A stretch of 22,452 bases of DNA from NCBI GenBank assembly GCA_025350445.1, contig JANXXV010000005.1, positions 1-22,452 on the forward strand, written 5' to 3'. This DNA comes from Bryobacteraceae bacterium. GTDB taxonomy: Bacteria > Acidobacteriota > Terriglobia > Bryobacterales > Bryobacteraceae. The notes below the pieces were generated by a model. It did not search any database, had not been told where the DNA came from, and saw only the letters and a program-made list of their open reading frames with translations. Both the position numbers and the translations under genes were made by a program. Of the stretch, positions 15,620 to 22,452 are shown piece by piece. Position 1 is the first letter of the stretch. Each line of letters begins with the position of its first letter.

Positions 15620-17020
15620 ATGATGCAGCCATCGCAAGCATTCTCGGTCAAACGCGCCCAGGTGGAATTCCACAACTTCGCTTCCCTCGGCGAGCCCGAA
15701 CGAGCCATCGCCGCCTACGCCGAAGAAAACGTCCGCCGCGGCGCGGTGATCCGGAATCACCTCCAGTTCATCGGGACCATGTCGCCGTTTCTTGAGATCG
15801 GTTCCAACGTCGGCCACACCAGCTACATGCTCGCCAACGAATTCGGCGCCGACGGCTTCGCCCTCGATATCTCCGCCGATGCCCTGCGTTACGGAGTGGC
15901 TCTGCAAGACCGCTGGGGCCTGGCCCGCGCTCCCATCCGCATCGCCGGCGACGCCGCCAACCTGCCGTTTCAAGACGGTTCCCTGCGCTTCGTGCTTGCC
16001 TTCCAGATGCTCAGCCAGTTCATGAATATGGAGAGCGTTTTTCTGGAAGTGAAACGCGTTCTCGCGCCCGGCGGAATCTTCCTCTTCGCCGAAGAACCGT
16101 TGAAACGCCAAGTCTCCCTGCGCCTCTATCGCTGCCCCTATTACGACACCATGAAGCCGTGGGAACGGAAGCTTTACGATTGGGGGCTACTCGGCTACCT
16201 GGTCCAGGACGTCATCGGCGCGCACCAGGAAGAAAGCTTCGGCATCCGCCAGAACCACACCATGGGACTGAAAGACTGGCACGCCCTGATCTCGAAACAC
16301 TTCGTCGCCCGGGAATACGAAATCTTCGTGCCGGAACGCGGCTGGGGCGAGCGCATCGTCACCCGGTCCATGTCGCAATGGCGTGCCGCACGCCTGCTGG
16401 GCGGCACGCTTGCCGCCGTATGCAGAAAGGCCGGCGAGGCCCCCGCCACCAGCCCGTCGCTGGAACATTTCGAAAGCTTTCTGCGCTGCCCCGATTGCCA
16501 CTCCGCGCTCACGCGGGCCGCCCTCGAAACGTTAGTTTGCGAAAAGTGCGCCTACTCCGCGGCCAATGAAGGCGCAGTATACAATCTGCTCCCATCGGCC
16601 GAGCGCAAGGAACTCTATCCCGGCGACCGCGAAGATGTGATCGACTTCTGCCTCCCTAGCCACGATGCCCGCCTGCTGGAAGGCTGGTATGACCTCGAAG
16701 GCGTCTTCGGCAACAAATACCGCTGGATCGGCGCCCGCGCTTCCGCCATCCTCAAGCGCGTAAAGCCTGGTCCGCAGCGTCTGCGCATCCGCGGCCACGC
16801 CCACGAAGGCAAACCCGTTACGCTGGATGTTTCCGCGAACGGGAAAAACGTCGGTCACTGGCCGCTCGACCGTTCCGGTCTGTTCATTCTCGAAGCCGAC
16901 CTTCCGGACGCCCCCGAGTACAAAGTGGAAATCACCGGCAGTCCGGTCTGGAGCGTCCCCACCGACGATCGCGTTTTCTCCGTCAACTTGAGCATGTTGC
17001 GGCTGGTTGGCCAGGAATAG
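15620..17020 (+). CDS. SAM methyltransferase with zinc ribbon and C-terminal beta domain
   Basis: Cytoplasmic protein of 466 residues in three parts. Residues about 40-200 are a class I methyltransferase: motif I FLEIGSNVGHTSYML (57-71), motif II-like ALDISADALRYG, IAGDAANLPFQDGS, and VKRVLAPGGIFLFAEE. At 290-310 a four-cysteine zinc ribbon follows (CPDC and CEKC), resembling the Trm112-like ribbons of sugar-chain methyltransferases. The last 100 residues (from about YRWIGARASAILK) look like an all-beta domain (RIRGHAHEGKPVTLDVSANG) of a possible carbohydrate-binding kind. Together this hints at methylation of a glycan or glycolipid, but that is inference. ATG 15620 and ATG 15623 are both possible, with GGAG just upstream. 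It is closely spaced after the amidohydrolase remnant. Confidence 0.83.
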   Translation: MMQPSQAFSVKRAQVEFHNFASLGEPERAIAAYAEENVRRGAVIRNHLQFIGTMSPFLEIGSNVGHTSYMLANEFGADGFALDISADALRYGVALQDRWGLARAPIRIAGDAANLPFQDGSLRFVLAFQMLSQFMNMESVFLEVKRVLAPGGIFLFAEEPLKRQVSLRLYRCPYYDTMKPWERKLYDWGLLGYLVQDVIGAHQEESFGIRQNHTMGLKDWHALISKHFVAREYEIFVPERGWGERIVTRSMSQWRAARLLGGTLAAVCRKAGEAPATSPSLEHFESFLRCPDCHSALTRAALETLVCEKCAYSAANEGAVYNLLPSAERKELYPGDREDVIDFCLPSHDARLLEGWYDLEGVFGNKYRWIGARASAILKRVKPGPQRLRIRGHAHEGKPVTLDVSANGKNVGHWPLDRSGLFILEADLPDAPEYKVEITGSPVWSVPTDDRVFSVNLSMLRLVGQE

Positions 17021-17094
17021 GCGTCCAAAGTAACCTTCGGCGCATCTAACACGCATAATAGAAGTAGCCCGCCCTGTCAGCCAAGTAATAGCCT

Positions 17095-20000
17095 ATGTGG
17101 ATCGTACGACTAGCTCTGCGCAGCACTTATACGTTTGTCGTGATGGCTCTGCTCATCACCATCCTGGGGATCATTGCGATCAATCGCATGCCCACCGATA
17201 TCTTCCCGGAAATCAATATCCCGGTGGTCAGCGCCATCTTTTCCTACACCGGAATCTCGGCCGAGGAAATGGAGAAGCGCATCTCCACCATCGCCGAGCG
17301 CGCCTACACCACCACCGTCAACGACATCGAGCACATTGAATCCCAGTCGCTGGCCGGCGTCTCCGTAATCAAAGTGTTTTTCCATCCCAACGCACGCGTG
17401 GAAGCGGGCGTCGCGCAAATCACCGCCACCTCGCAGACCACGCTGCGCGTCATGCCGCCGAACATGTTTTCTCCGTTCATCGTCCGCTATAACGCCTCCA
17501 GCATCCCCATCCTTCAGCTAGCCGTAAGCGGCAAGGGGCTGTCCGAGCAGCAGATGTACGATTACGGCACAAACTTCATTCGCACCCAGTTGGCTACCGT
17601 GCAGGGCGCGTCCGTTCTGCTGCCGATGGGCGGCAAGCCGCGGCAGATCATGGTCGATCTGGATCCAAAGGCATTGTTCGCCAAAGGAATTTCTCCCTCC
17701 GACGTTAGCAATACGCTCAGCGCCCAGAATCTGATCCTGCCTGCCGGCTCCGCCAAGATGGGCGACCGCGAGTATTTTGTCCGCTTGAACAGCAGCCCGC
17801 TGGTGGTGGACGCCATCAACGATATGCCGATTCGCGAAGTGGGCGGAGCAACCGTCTATATTCGGGACGTCGCCCAGGTTCACGATGGCGCCGCGGTGCA
17901 GACCAACATCGTCCGCCAGGACGGGCGCAGGTCCACCGTGTTGTCCATTCTCAAGAGCGGCGGCTCCACTCTCGATATCGTGAAGCGGGTGAAAGAAGCG
18001 TTACCGCGCATCATGACCACCCTGCCTCCGCAGATGACCGCCAAGCCGCTGTTCGATCAATCGCTGTTCGTGCGCGCCGCCATTGACGGCGTGGTGCGCG
18101 AAGCGGTAATTTCGGCTGTTCTCACCGGGCTCATGATCCTCTTGTTCCTCGGAAGCTGGCGCAGCACGCTGATCGTCTGCATTTCCATTCCGCTCTCCAT
18201 CCTTACTTCTCTGATTATTCTCTATCTGCTGGACCAGACCATCAACGTGATGACGCTGGGCGGGCTGGCACTGGCGGTGGGAATTCTGGTGGACGATGCC
18301 ACCGTGGAAATCGAGAACATCCATCGCAATCTGGGCCAGCAAAAGTCGCTCATCCGCGCCATTCTAGATGGCGCGCAGCAGATCGCAGTGCCCGCCTTTG
18401 TCTCAACCCTCGCCATCTGCATCGTGTTCGTGCCGGTAGTGCTGCTCACCGGCGCCGCCAAGTATCTGTTTACCCCGCTCGCCATGGCGGTGGTCTTCGC
18501 CATGCTCGCCTCCTATCTGCTGTCGCGAACGCTAATCCCCACCATGGTGAAGTATCTGCTTCCCTCGGAACTCGAGGTCTACAGTCAGGACGAGCACGGC
18601 CATGAAGCGGGTGGCGCCGGATTCATCTGGAACGTACACCACGCCTTCAACCGCGGCTTCGAAAATTTCCGCCAGGGCTATTCATCGGCGCTCGACTGGT
18701 CGCTCCACCACCGCATTACTGTCATCGTTCTGTTCGCCGCCCTCGGCGTTGGATCCGCATTCATGGCTCCCAGTCTGGGCCAGGACTTCTTCCCGCTGGT
18801 GGACGCCGGCCAGATCCGCCTCCACGTCCGCGGGCCCGCGGGCATGCGGGTGGAATCCACCGAACAGCTATTCGCCCGCGTAGAGAATCGCATCCGCCGG
18901 ATTATCCCTGCCGATCAGACGAATACCGTTCTAGACAATATTGGCATTCCGGCCGTTCCAATCAGCCTGGCTTACTCCGACTCCGCCACCATCGGCCCGT
19001 TTGACGGGGAGATTCTCATCTCCTTGAATGAGAATCGTAAACGTGGCAATACGTGGGATTATGTGCGCGAGATGCGTCAACTGCTGCCCCGTGAATTTCC
19101 CGAGGCCACCTTCTTCTTCCAGCCCGCCGACATTGTCAGCCAGATCTTGAATTTCGGATTGCCGGCGCCGATCGACATCAAGGTGATCGGCCGCAACGTT
19201 GCCGGGAACTTCCAGGTCGCTCGCGAGATTGAACGCCGCGTGGCAAGCATCCCCGGGGCCGTAGACGTTCATATCCACCAGGTTTTGAACTCCCCTGAGC
19301 TGCGGCTCACCGTGGACCGCACCCGCGCCGATCAATTGGGGCTTACCCAGCGCGACGTGGCCGGCAGCGTCCTCACTTCTCTCAGTTCCAGCGGCCAGGT
19401 AGCCCCGAACTATTGGTTGAATCCCGCCAACGGCGTCAGCTACCTGGTTGCCGTGCAGACGCCGCAACATTTAATCGACAGCATTGACACTTTGCAAAGC
19501 ACCCCCATCACGCCCGCCGGCGCCCGGGAGCCGCAGATCCTCAGTAACGTGGCCACTGTCTCGCGCGGTGAAACCATGGCTGTAGTCAATCACTGGAACG
19601 TGCAGCCGGTCTTCGATATCTACGCCAACGTGCAGGATCGCGATCTGGGAAGCGTCGCCACGCAAATCGACAAGATTGTCGAAGATGCGCAAAAGAAACT
19701 TCCTCGCGGCGCCATTATCGATATCCGCGGTCAGGTGCAGACCATGCGCACTTCCTTCCTGGGACTGGCCACCGGTCTGCTGCTGGCTGTCGCCCTTGTC
19801 TATTTCCTCATGGTGGTGAATTTCCAGTCCTGGCTCGACCCGTTCATTATCCTGATGGCTCTGCCCGGCGCGTTCTCCGGCATCGTCTGGATGCTCTATA
19901 TCACCCAAACCACCATCAACGTCCCCAGCCTCATGGGCGCCATCATGAGCATTGGCGTCGCCACCGCGAACAGTATTCTCCTAGTCACCTTCGCCAACGA

Positions 20001-20286
20001 TAAACGCGGGGAAGGGAAGTCCGCCATCGGCGCCGCCCAAGAGGCCGGGTTCACCCGCCTGCGGCCGGTTTTGATGACCGCCATAGCCATGGTGATTGGA
20101 ATGCTCCCCATGTCGTTGGGTCTTGGCGAAGGCGGCGAGCAGAACGCCCCGCTCGGCCGCGCGGTCATTGGAGGGTTGGCCATGGCAACCGTGGCCACTC
20201 TGTTTCTTGTGCCCGTAATTTATAGTCTGATGCGAACAAAAACACTTCATACCAACAAAGACGACGATTGGGAGCTGCTGCAATGA
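17095..20286 (+). CDS. RND efflux pump inner-membrane permease
   Basis: Proton-driven resistance-nodulation-division transporter of 1063 residues, the usual length. It opens with the first transmembrane helix (FVVMALLITILGIIAINRMP) and the conserved TDIFPEINIPVV. Large periplasmic loops lie between helices 1-2 and 7-8, with two six-helix halves. In helix 4, LAVGILVDDATVEIENI carries the D400-D401 proton-relay pair. Helix 10 reads MSIGVATANSILLVTFAN, so the lysine found in AcrB (K940) is replaced by T957, as in several uncharacterised subfamilies. Substrate is unknown; drug, lipid or metal export are all possible, and the heavy-metal signature is not evident. The stop overlaps the adaptor start by ATGA, so they are translationally coupled with the permease first. 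No TolC-type channel is in view. Confidence 0.94.
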   Translation: MWIVRLALRSTYTFVVMALLITILGIIAINRMPTDIFPEINIPVVSAIFSYTGISAEEMEKRISTIAERAYTTTVNDIEHIESQSLAGVSVIKVFFHPNARVEAGVAQITATSQTTLRVMPPNMFSPFIVRYNASSIPILQLAVSGKGLSEQQMYDYGTNFIRTQLATVQGASVLLPMGGKPRQIMVDLDPKALFAKGISPSDVSNTLSAQNLILPAGSAKMGDREYFVRLNSSPLVVDAINDMPIREVGGATVYIRDVAQVHDGAAVQTNIVRQDGRRSTVLSILKSGGSTLDIVKRVKEALPRIMTTLPPQMTAKPLFDQSLFVRAAIDGVVREAVISAVLTGLMILLFLGSWRSTLIVCISIPLSILTSLIILYLLDQTINVMTLGGLALAVGILVDDATVEIENIHRNLGQQKSLIRAILDGAQQIAVPAFVSTLAICIVFVPVVLLTGAAKYLFTPLAMAVVFAMLASYLLSRTLIPTMVKYLLPSELEVYSQDEHGHEAGGAGFIWNVHHAFNRGFENFRQGYSSALDWSLHHRITVIVLFAALGVGSAFMAPSLGQDFFPLVDAGQIRLHVRGPAGMRVESTEQLFARVENRIRRIIPADQTNTVLDNIGIPAVPISLAYSDSATIGPFDGEILISLNENRKRGNTWDYVREMRQLLPREFPEATFFFQPADIVSQILNFGLPAPIDIKVIGRNVAGNFQVAREIERRVASIPGAVDVHIHQVLNSPELRLTVDRTRADQLGLTQRDVAGSVLTSLSSSGQVAPNYWLNPANGVSYLVAVQTPQHLIDSIDTLQSTPITPAGAREPQILSNVATVSRGETMAVVNHWNVQPVFDIYANVQDRDLGSVATQIDKIVEDAQKKLPRGAIIDIRGQVQTMRTSFLGLATGLLLAVALVYFLMVVNFQSWLDPFIILMALPGAFSGIVWMLYITQTTINVPSLMGAIMSIGVATANSILLVTFANDKRGEGKSAIGAAQEAGFTRLRPVLMTAIAMVIGMLPMSLGLGEGGEQNAPLGRAVIGGLAMATVATLFLVPVIYSLMRTKTLHTNKDDDWELLQ

Positions 20287-21515
20287 GCCGAAACTTGCAA
20301 GCCGGAATAGCCCGGTTTCCCATCGTTCTGGCGCTGATCGTCATTGCCCTCACCGGCTTCTTCTTCCTCGGCTATCTTCCCCGCTCGGCGCGCGCAAAGC
20401 AACTCATTACCGCTACCGAAGCTTCGCAGCGCGAGGCAGTGGAAGTCTCGGCCGCAAAGGTCGAAGCTGCACCCGGCGCCGCCGATCTGGTGCTGGCCGG
20501 CAACATCCAGGCGGTCACCGAAGCCGCCCTGTTTGCCCGCACCGACGGTTATGTAAAGAAACGGGTCGCCGACATCGGCGACCGTGTCAAAGAGGGCCAG
20601 ATTCTCGCCGAACTCGAATCCCCGGAAGTCGACCAGCAGTTGGCGCAGGCCCGCGCGACCGTGAGGCAGTCGCAGTCCGCGCTGGTACAGACCGAAGCCG
20701 CGCTCCAACAAGCCAAGGCAAACGAAGCGCTGGCCGACGCTACTGAAAAGCGCTGGAAGGAACTGGTGCAAAGCGGCGTAATTTCCAGGCAGGAAGGCGA
20801 CGAGAAGCAAGCCGCCTATTTGGCGCGAAAGGCTGACGTGGCCGCGGCCGAAGCCAATATCAAGGCCGCGCAGAGCGCCATAAGCGCTGGTGAAGCCAAC
20901 GTGGCCCGGCTGCTGGAGATCCAGTCTTTCCAGAAGGTCCGCGCCCCCTACACCGGAGTGATCACGCTGCGGAACATTACCCTCGGAACTCTGGTCAGCG
21001 CCGGTAGCAGCAGTGCCGTGCGGGAACTATACCGCATCACCCAGCTCGACCTGTTGAAAATTATGGTCAGCGTCCCTCAAAGCGAGGTGGCGTTCATCCA
21101 TAATGGACTGGATTGCGCCATTCAGGTCAAGGAACTGCCGGGCCAGACCTACAGCGCCAAAGTTACCAAGACGGCGAATTCCCTGGATCCTGCATCGCGC
21201 ACGCTATTGACGGAAATCCAGTTCCGTAACCCCGGAGAGAAAGTGCTGCCGGGCATGTACGGTGAGGCCAAATTCACCATGCACCGCACCAAGCCGCCTC
21301 TGCTGATTCCAAGCGACGCCGTACTCAGTGGAAAAGCGGGCATGCAGGTGGCGCTGATCCGCCAGAATGGGACCGTGCATTATCAGAACATCGATCTGGG
21401 CCGCGACAACGGAGCCAAGATCGAAGTTCTCACCGGACTTCAACTTGGCGACCGGATTGTAATGAATCCAACAGATGAAGTGCGGGAAGGCGTGAAGGTA
21501 AAGGTGGTGGAATAA
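20283..21515 (+). CDS. RND periplasmic adaptor (HlyD/MFP family)
   Basis: Membrane-fusion protein of 410 residues that links the RND permease to an outer-membrane channel. The start at ATG 20283 overlaps the permease stop; an in-frame TTG at 20268 is less likely. Residues about 10-30 (ARFPIVLALIVIALTGFFFL) form an uncleaved N-terminal anchor. Next comes the lipoyl half-motif (ALFARTDGYVKKRVADIGDR), then a long Ala/Gln-rich coiled-coil hairpin over about 105-205, then the second lipoyl half (FQKVRAPYTGVITLRN). Beta-barrel and membrane-proximal domains follow to the end (LGDRIVMNPTDEVREGVKVK). The paired gene order and overlap support one efflux system. Confidence 0.93.
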   Translation: MSRNLQAGIARFPIVLALIVIALTGFFFLGYLPRSARAKQLITATEASQREAVEVSAAKVEAAPGAADLVLAGNIQAVTEAALFARTDGYVKKRVADIGDRVKEGQILAELESPEVDQQLAQARATVRQSQSALVQTEAALQQAKANEALADATEKRWKELVQSGVISRQEGDEKQAAYLARKADVAAAEANIKAAQSAISAGEANVARLLEIQSFQKVRAPYTGVITLRNITLGTLVSAGSSSAVRELYRITQLDLLKIMVSVPQSEVAFIHNGLDCAIQVKELPGQTYSAKVTKTANSLDPASRTLLTEIQFRNPGEKVLPGMYGEAKFTMHRTKPPLLIPSDAVLSGKAGMQVALIRQNGTVHYQNIDLGRDNGAKIEVLTGLQLGDRIVMNPTDEVREGVKVKVVE

Positions 21516-21518
21516 AAA

Positions 21519-21564
21519 AGAGCCGCGCCTCCCTGGAAAGTGCAGCCCGGGAACGCGCGGCTCT
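21519..21564 (-). terminator. Intrinsic terminator for the PEP-CTERM gene
   Basis: A perfect 10-bp GC-rich stem (AGAGCCGCGC 21519-21528 with GCGCGGCTCT 21555-21564) is extended inside by TCCC/GGGA. Read leftward it ends in CTTTTTTATT, a classic rho-independent tail, 17 bases after the stop of the PEP-CTERM gene. Its T-tract overlaps the last codons of the adaptor gene, whose own transcript may also end at this stem. Confidence 0.88.
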
Positions 21565-21580
21565 GATGTAGCTGGAACTA

Positions 21581-22176
21581 TTACTTGCGGCGGAAGAACG
21601 CCAGCGCGGCTACACCGCCCAACATCAGGGCGATACTCGCTGGTTCAGGGGTTGGCGCGTTAATCAAATTAGCGTCAGCCCGCAGGAACTCCACTCGGAC
21701 ACCACCGGGTCCACCGGCGTTGCTCCAAGAGAAATCGATCGTATTGAGTCCGGCAACGAAACCAGAGTTCAATGTGAAACCCGAATAAGAACTGAAGGTA
21801 CTGCTCGTCAGTCCTTTAGACGTCCCGTTAAGCAGGATATCAAGACCACTGTTATCGGTCGCCCAACGGCCCGTGATCACAGCGCTAGTCGGATCAAAGC
21901 CCGTCAGATCTACCGTCGTGCGGTAAGTGAGGGCATAGTTTCCGCCTGTCAGACTGCTGCCGTCCCCTGTGTCCGGCCCCACCCACTCGGACGCCGCTGT
22001 ATTTGGCAGCCACGCCGCGTTAACAGTGCCGAGTACGAAGACCGAAGAAGTGCTGACGTAATGAGTGTCCACCGAACCCGCGGCAAGAACCACGTGTGCA
22101 GCGTCAACGCCCGTATTGTAGACCGTCAAGGGGCCGGCATTGCGGCCGGTAGAAGTAGTAGTATTGTTTTCTTCAA
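21581..22176 (-). CDS. PEP-CTERM sorting-domain protein, apparent frameshift
   Basis: Exported protein carrying the exosortase-recognised tail TPEPASIALMLGGVAALAFFRRK: a PEP motif, a hydrophobic helix and a basic end. The body is a Ser/Thr/Gly-rich beta domain (TVYNTGVDAAHVVLAAGS, TGRWATDNSGLDILLNG). In the frame of the body the N-terminus has no signal peptide. In another frame, a TTG at 22176 shortly after GGAGGT encodes MKKTILLLLPAAMPAP and then stops. One extra C in the C4 run at 22130-22133 would join the two into MKKTILLLLPAAMPAPLTVYNTG and a 198-residue protein. So the start given here assumes a one-base deletion or sequencing error. The unbroken frame itself is open up to 22222. Such proteins are anchored or released at the surface and are often linked to exopolysaccharide. 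Confidence 0.75.
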
Positions 22177-22254
22177 AGTACCTCCGAACCGGAGCTTCCC
22201 GGTGCAGTATGTTTAACAGCATTCCAGGACTATTGCTAAACTCTAGGGGGCTAA

Positions 22255-22452
22255 GTACTAATACTCAGTTATTTCCGTAAAGAATTCCCAGCAGACGCCA
22301 TCGACGTGGGCGTAGCTGAAAGCAATATGGTCTCCACAGCGGCGGGACTTTCTAAAGTAGGTTATATTCCTGTGGTGGATACTTTTGCTCAGTTCGGTGT
22401 GACCAAAGGGGCTTTGCCTTTTATCATGAGTTCTTTGTCAGAGGCTCCTGTG
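22255..22452 (+). pseudogene. Internal fragment of a transketolase-like protein
   Basis: The frame from 22255 to the window end reads YFRKEFPADAIDVGVAESNM, followed by STAAGLSKVGYIPVVDTFAQ and FGVTKGALPFIMSS. This matches the pyrimidine-binding domain of transketolase or of a transketolase C-terminal subunit; VGVAE holds the glutamate that activates thiamine diphosphate. A stop lies at 22252-22254, and no ATG, GTG or TTG occurs before the conserved part, so the protein is cut at its 5' side; its 3' side leaves the window. Third codon positions are far less GC-rich than in the rest of the window. It is either a truncated foreign gene or the result of a chimeric join just before about 22265. 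Confidence 0.72.

Noticed and set aside
15596..16111. Long leftward open frames opposite the methyltransferase and RND genes
   Set aside because: They are antisense shadows of well-supported genes caused by high-GC codon bias.

Overview
The window reads as a high-GC, Gram-negative bacterial chromosome, most likely Acidobacteriota of the Solibacter/Bryobacter type. This is inferred from the gene mix: a PQQ dehydrogenase with cytochrome c domains, a PEP-CTERM protein, an RND pump with its adaptor overlapping the permease, a single-RRM glycine-rich RNA-binding protein, and many GTG or TTG starts. No rRNA, phage or intact insertion sequence is visible.

Layout. 1-2456, leftward: an outer-membrane beta-barrel protein, an RRM RNA-binding protein and hemB (porphobilinogen synthase), preceded at the left edge by a strong 65-nt hairpin repeat. 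2483-5879, rightward: a tight run of acylphosphatase, apt, ispE, a Cas6-family CRISPR RNA endonuclease with no CRISPR array or other cas gene in view, and a secreted alpha/beta hydrolase; ispE/cas6 and cas6/hydrolase each overlap by ATGA. 5880-6683 is a purine-rich gap without a convincing gene. 6684-8079 holds a divergent pair: an isoprenylcysteine-methyltransferase-like membrane protein and a secreted Gly/His/Ser-repeat protein. 8080-11286 is an accessory-looking stretch with lower gene density: a decayed small gene, a four-helix membrane protein, a protein with an HEPN-like RNALSH motif, and a small helical protein. 11287-13651 is a PQQ dehydrogenase broken by one extra base in a C7 tract. 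It is followed by a nested inverted-repeat element and a second frameshifted gene. After tRNA-Arg(TCT) come a GNAT acetyltransferase, an amidohydrolase remnant without its catalytic barrel, and a three-part methyltransferase. 17095-21515 is the RND permease and adaptor pair. A leftward PEP-CTERM gene with a good intrinsic terminator follows; its signal peptide lies in another frame. The last ~190 bases encode an internal piece of a transketolase-like protein with no start and a different base composition.

How the genes work together: hemB (tetrapyrroles), apt (purine salvage) and ispE (isoprenoids) are housekeeping. The coupled Cas6-like protein is the most unexpected neighbour. Three genes need a single-base change at or near homopolymers to be restored, and the right edge looks like a chimeric join, so sequence or assembly quality should be settled before those are read as biology.
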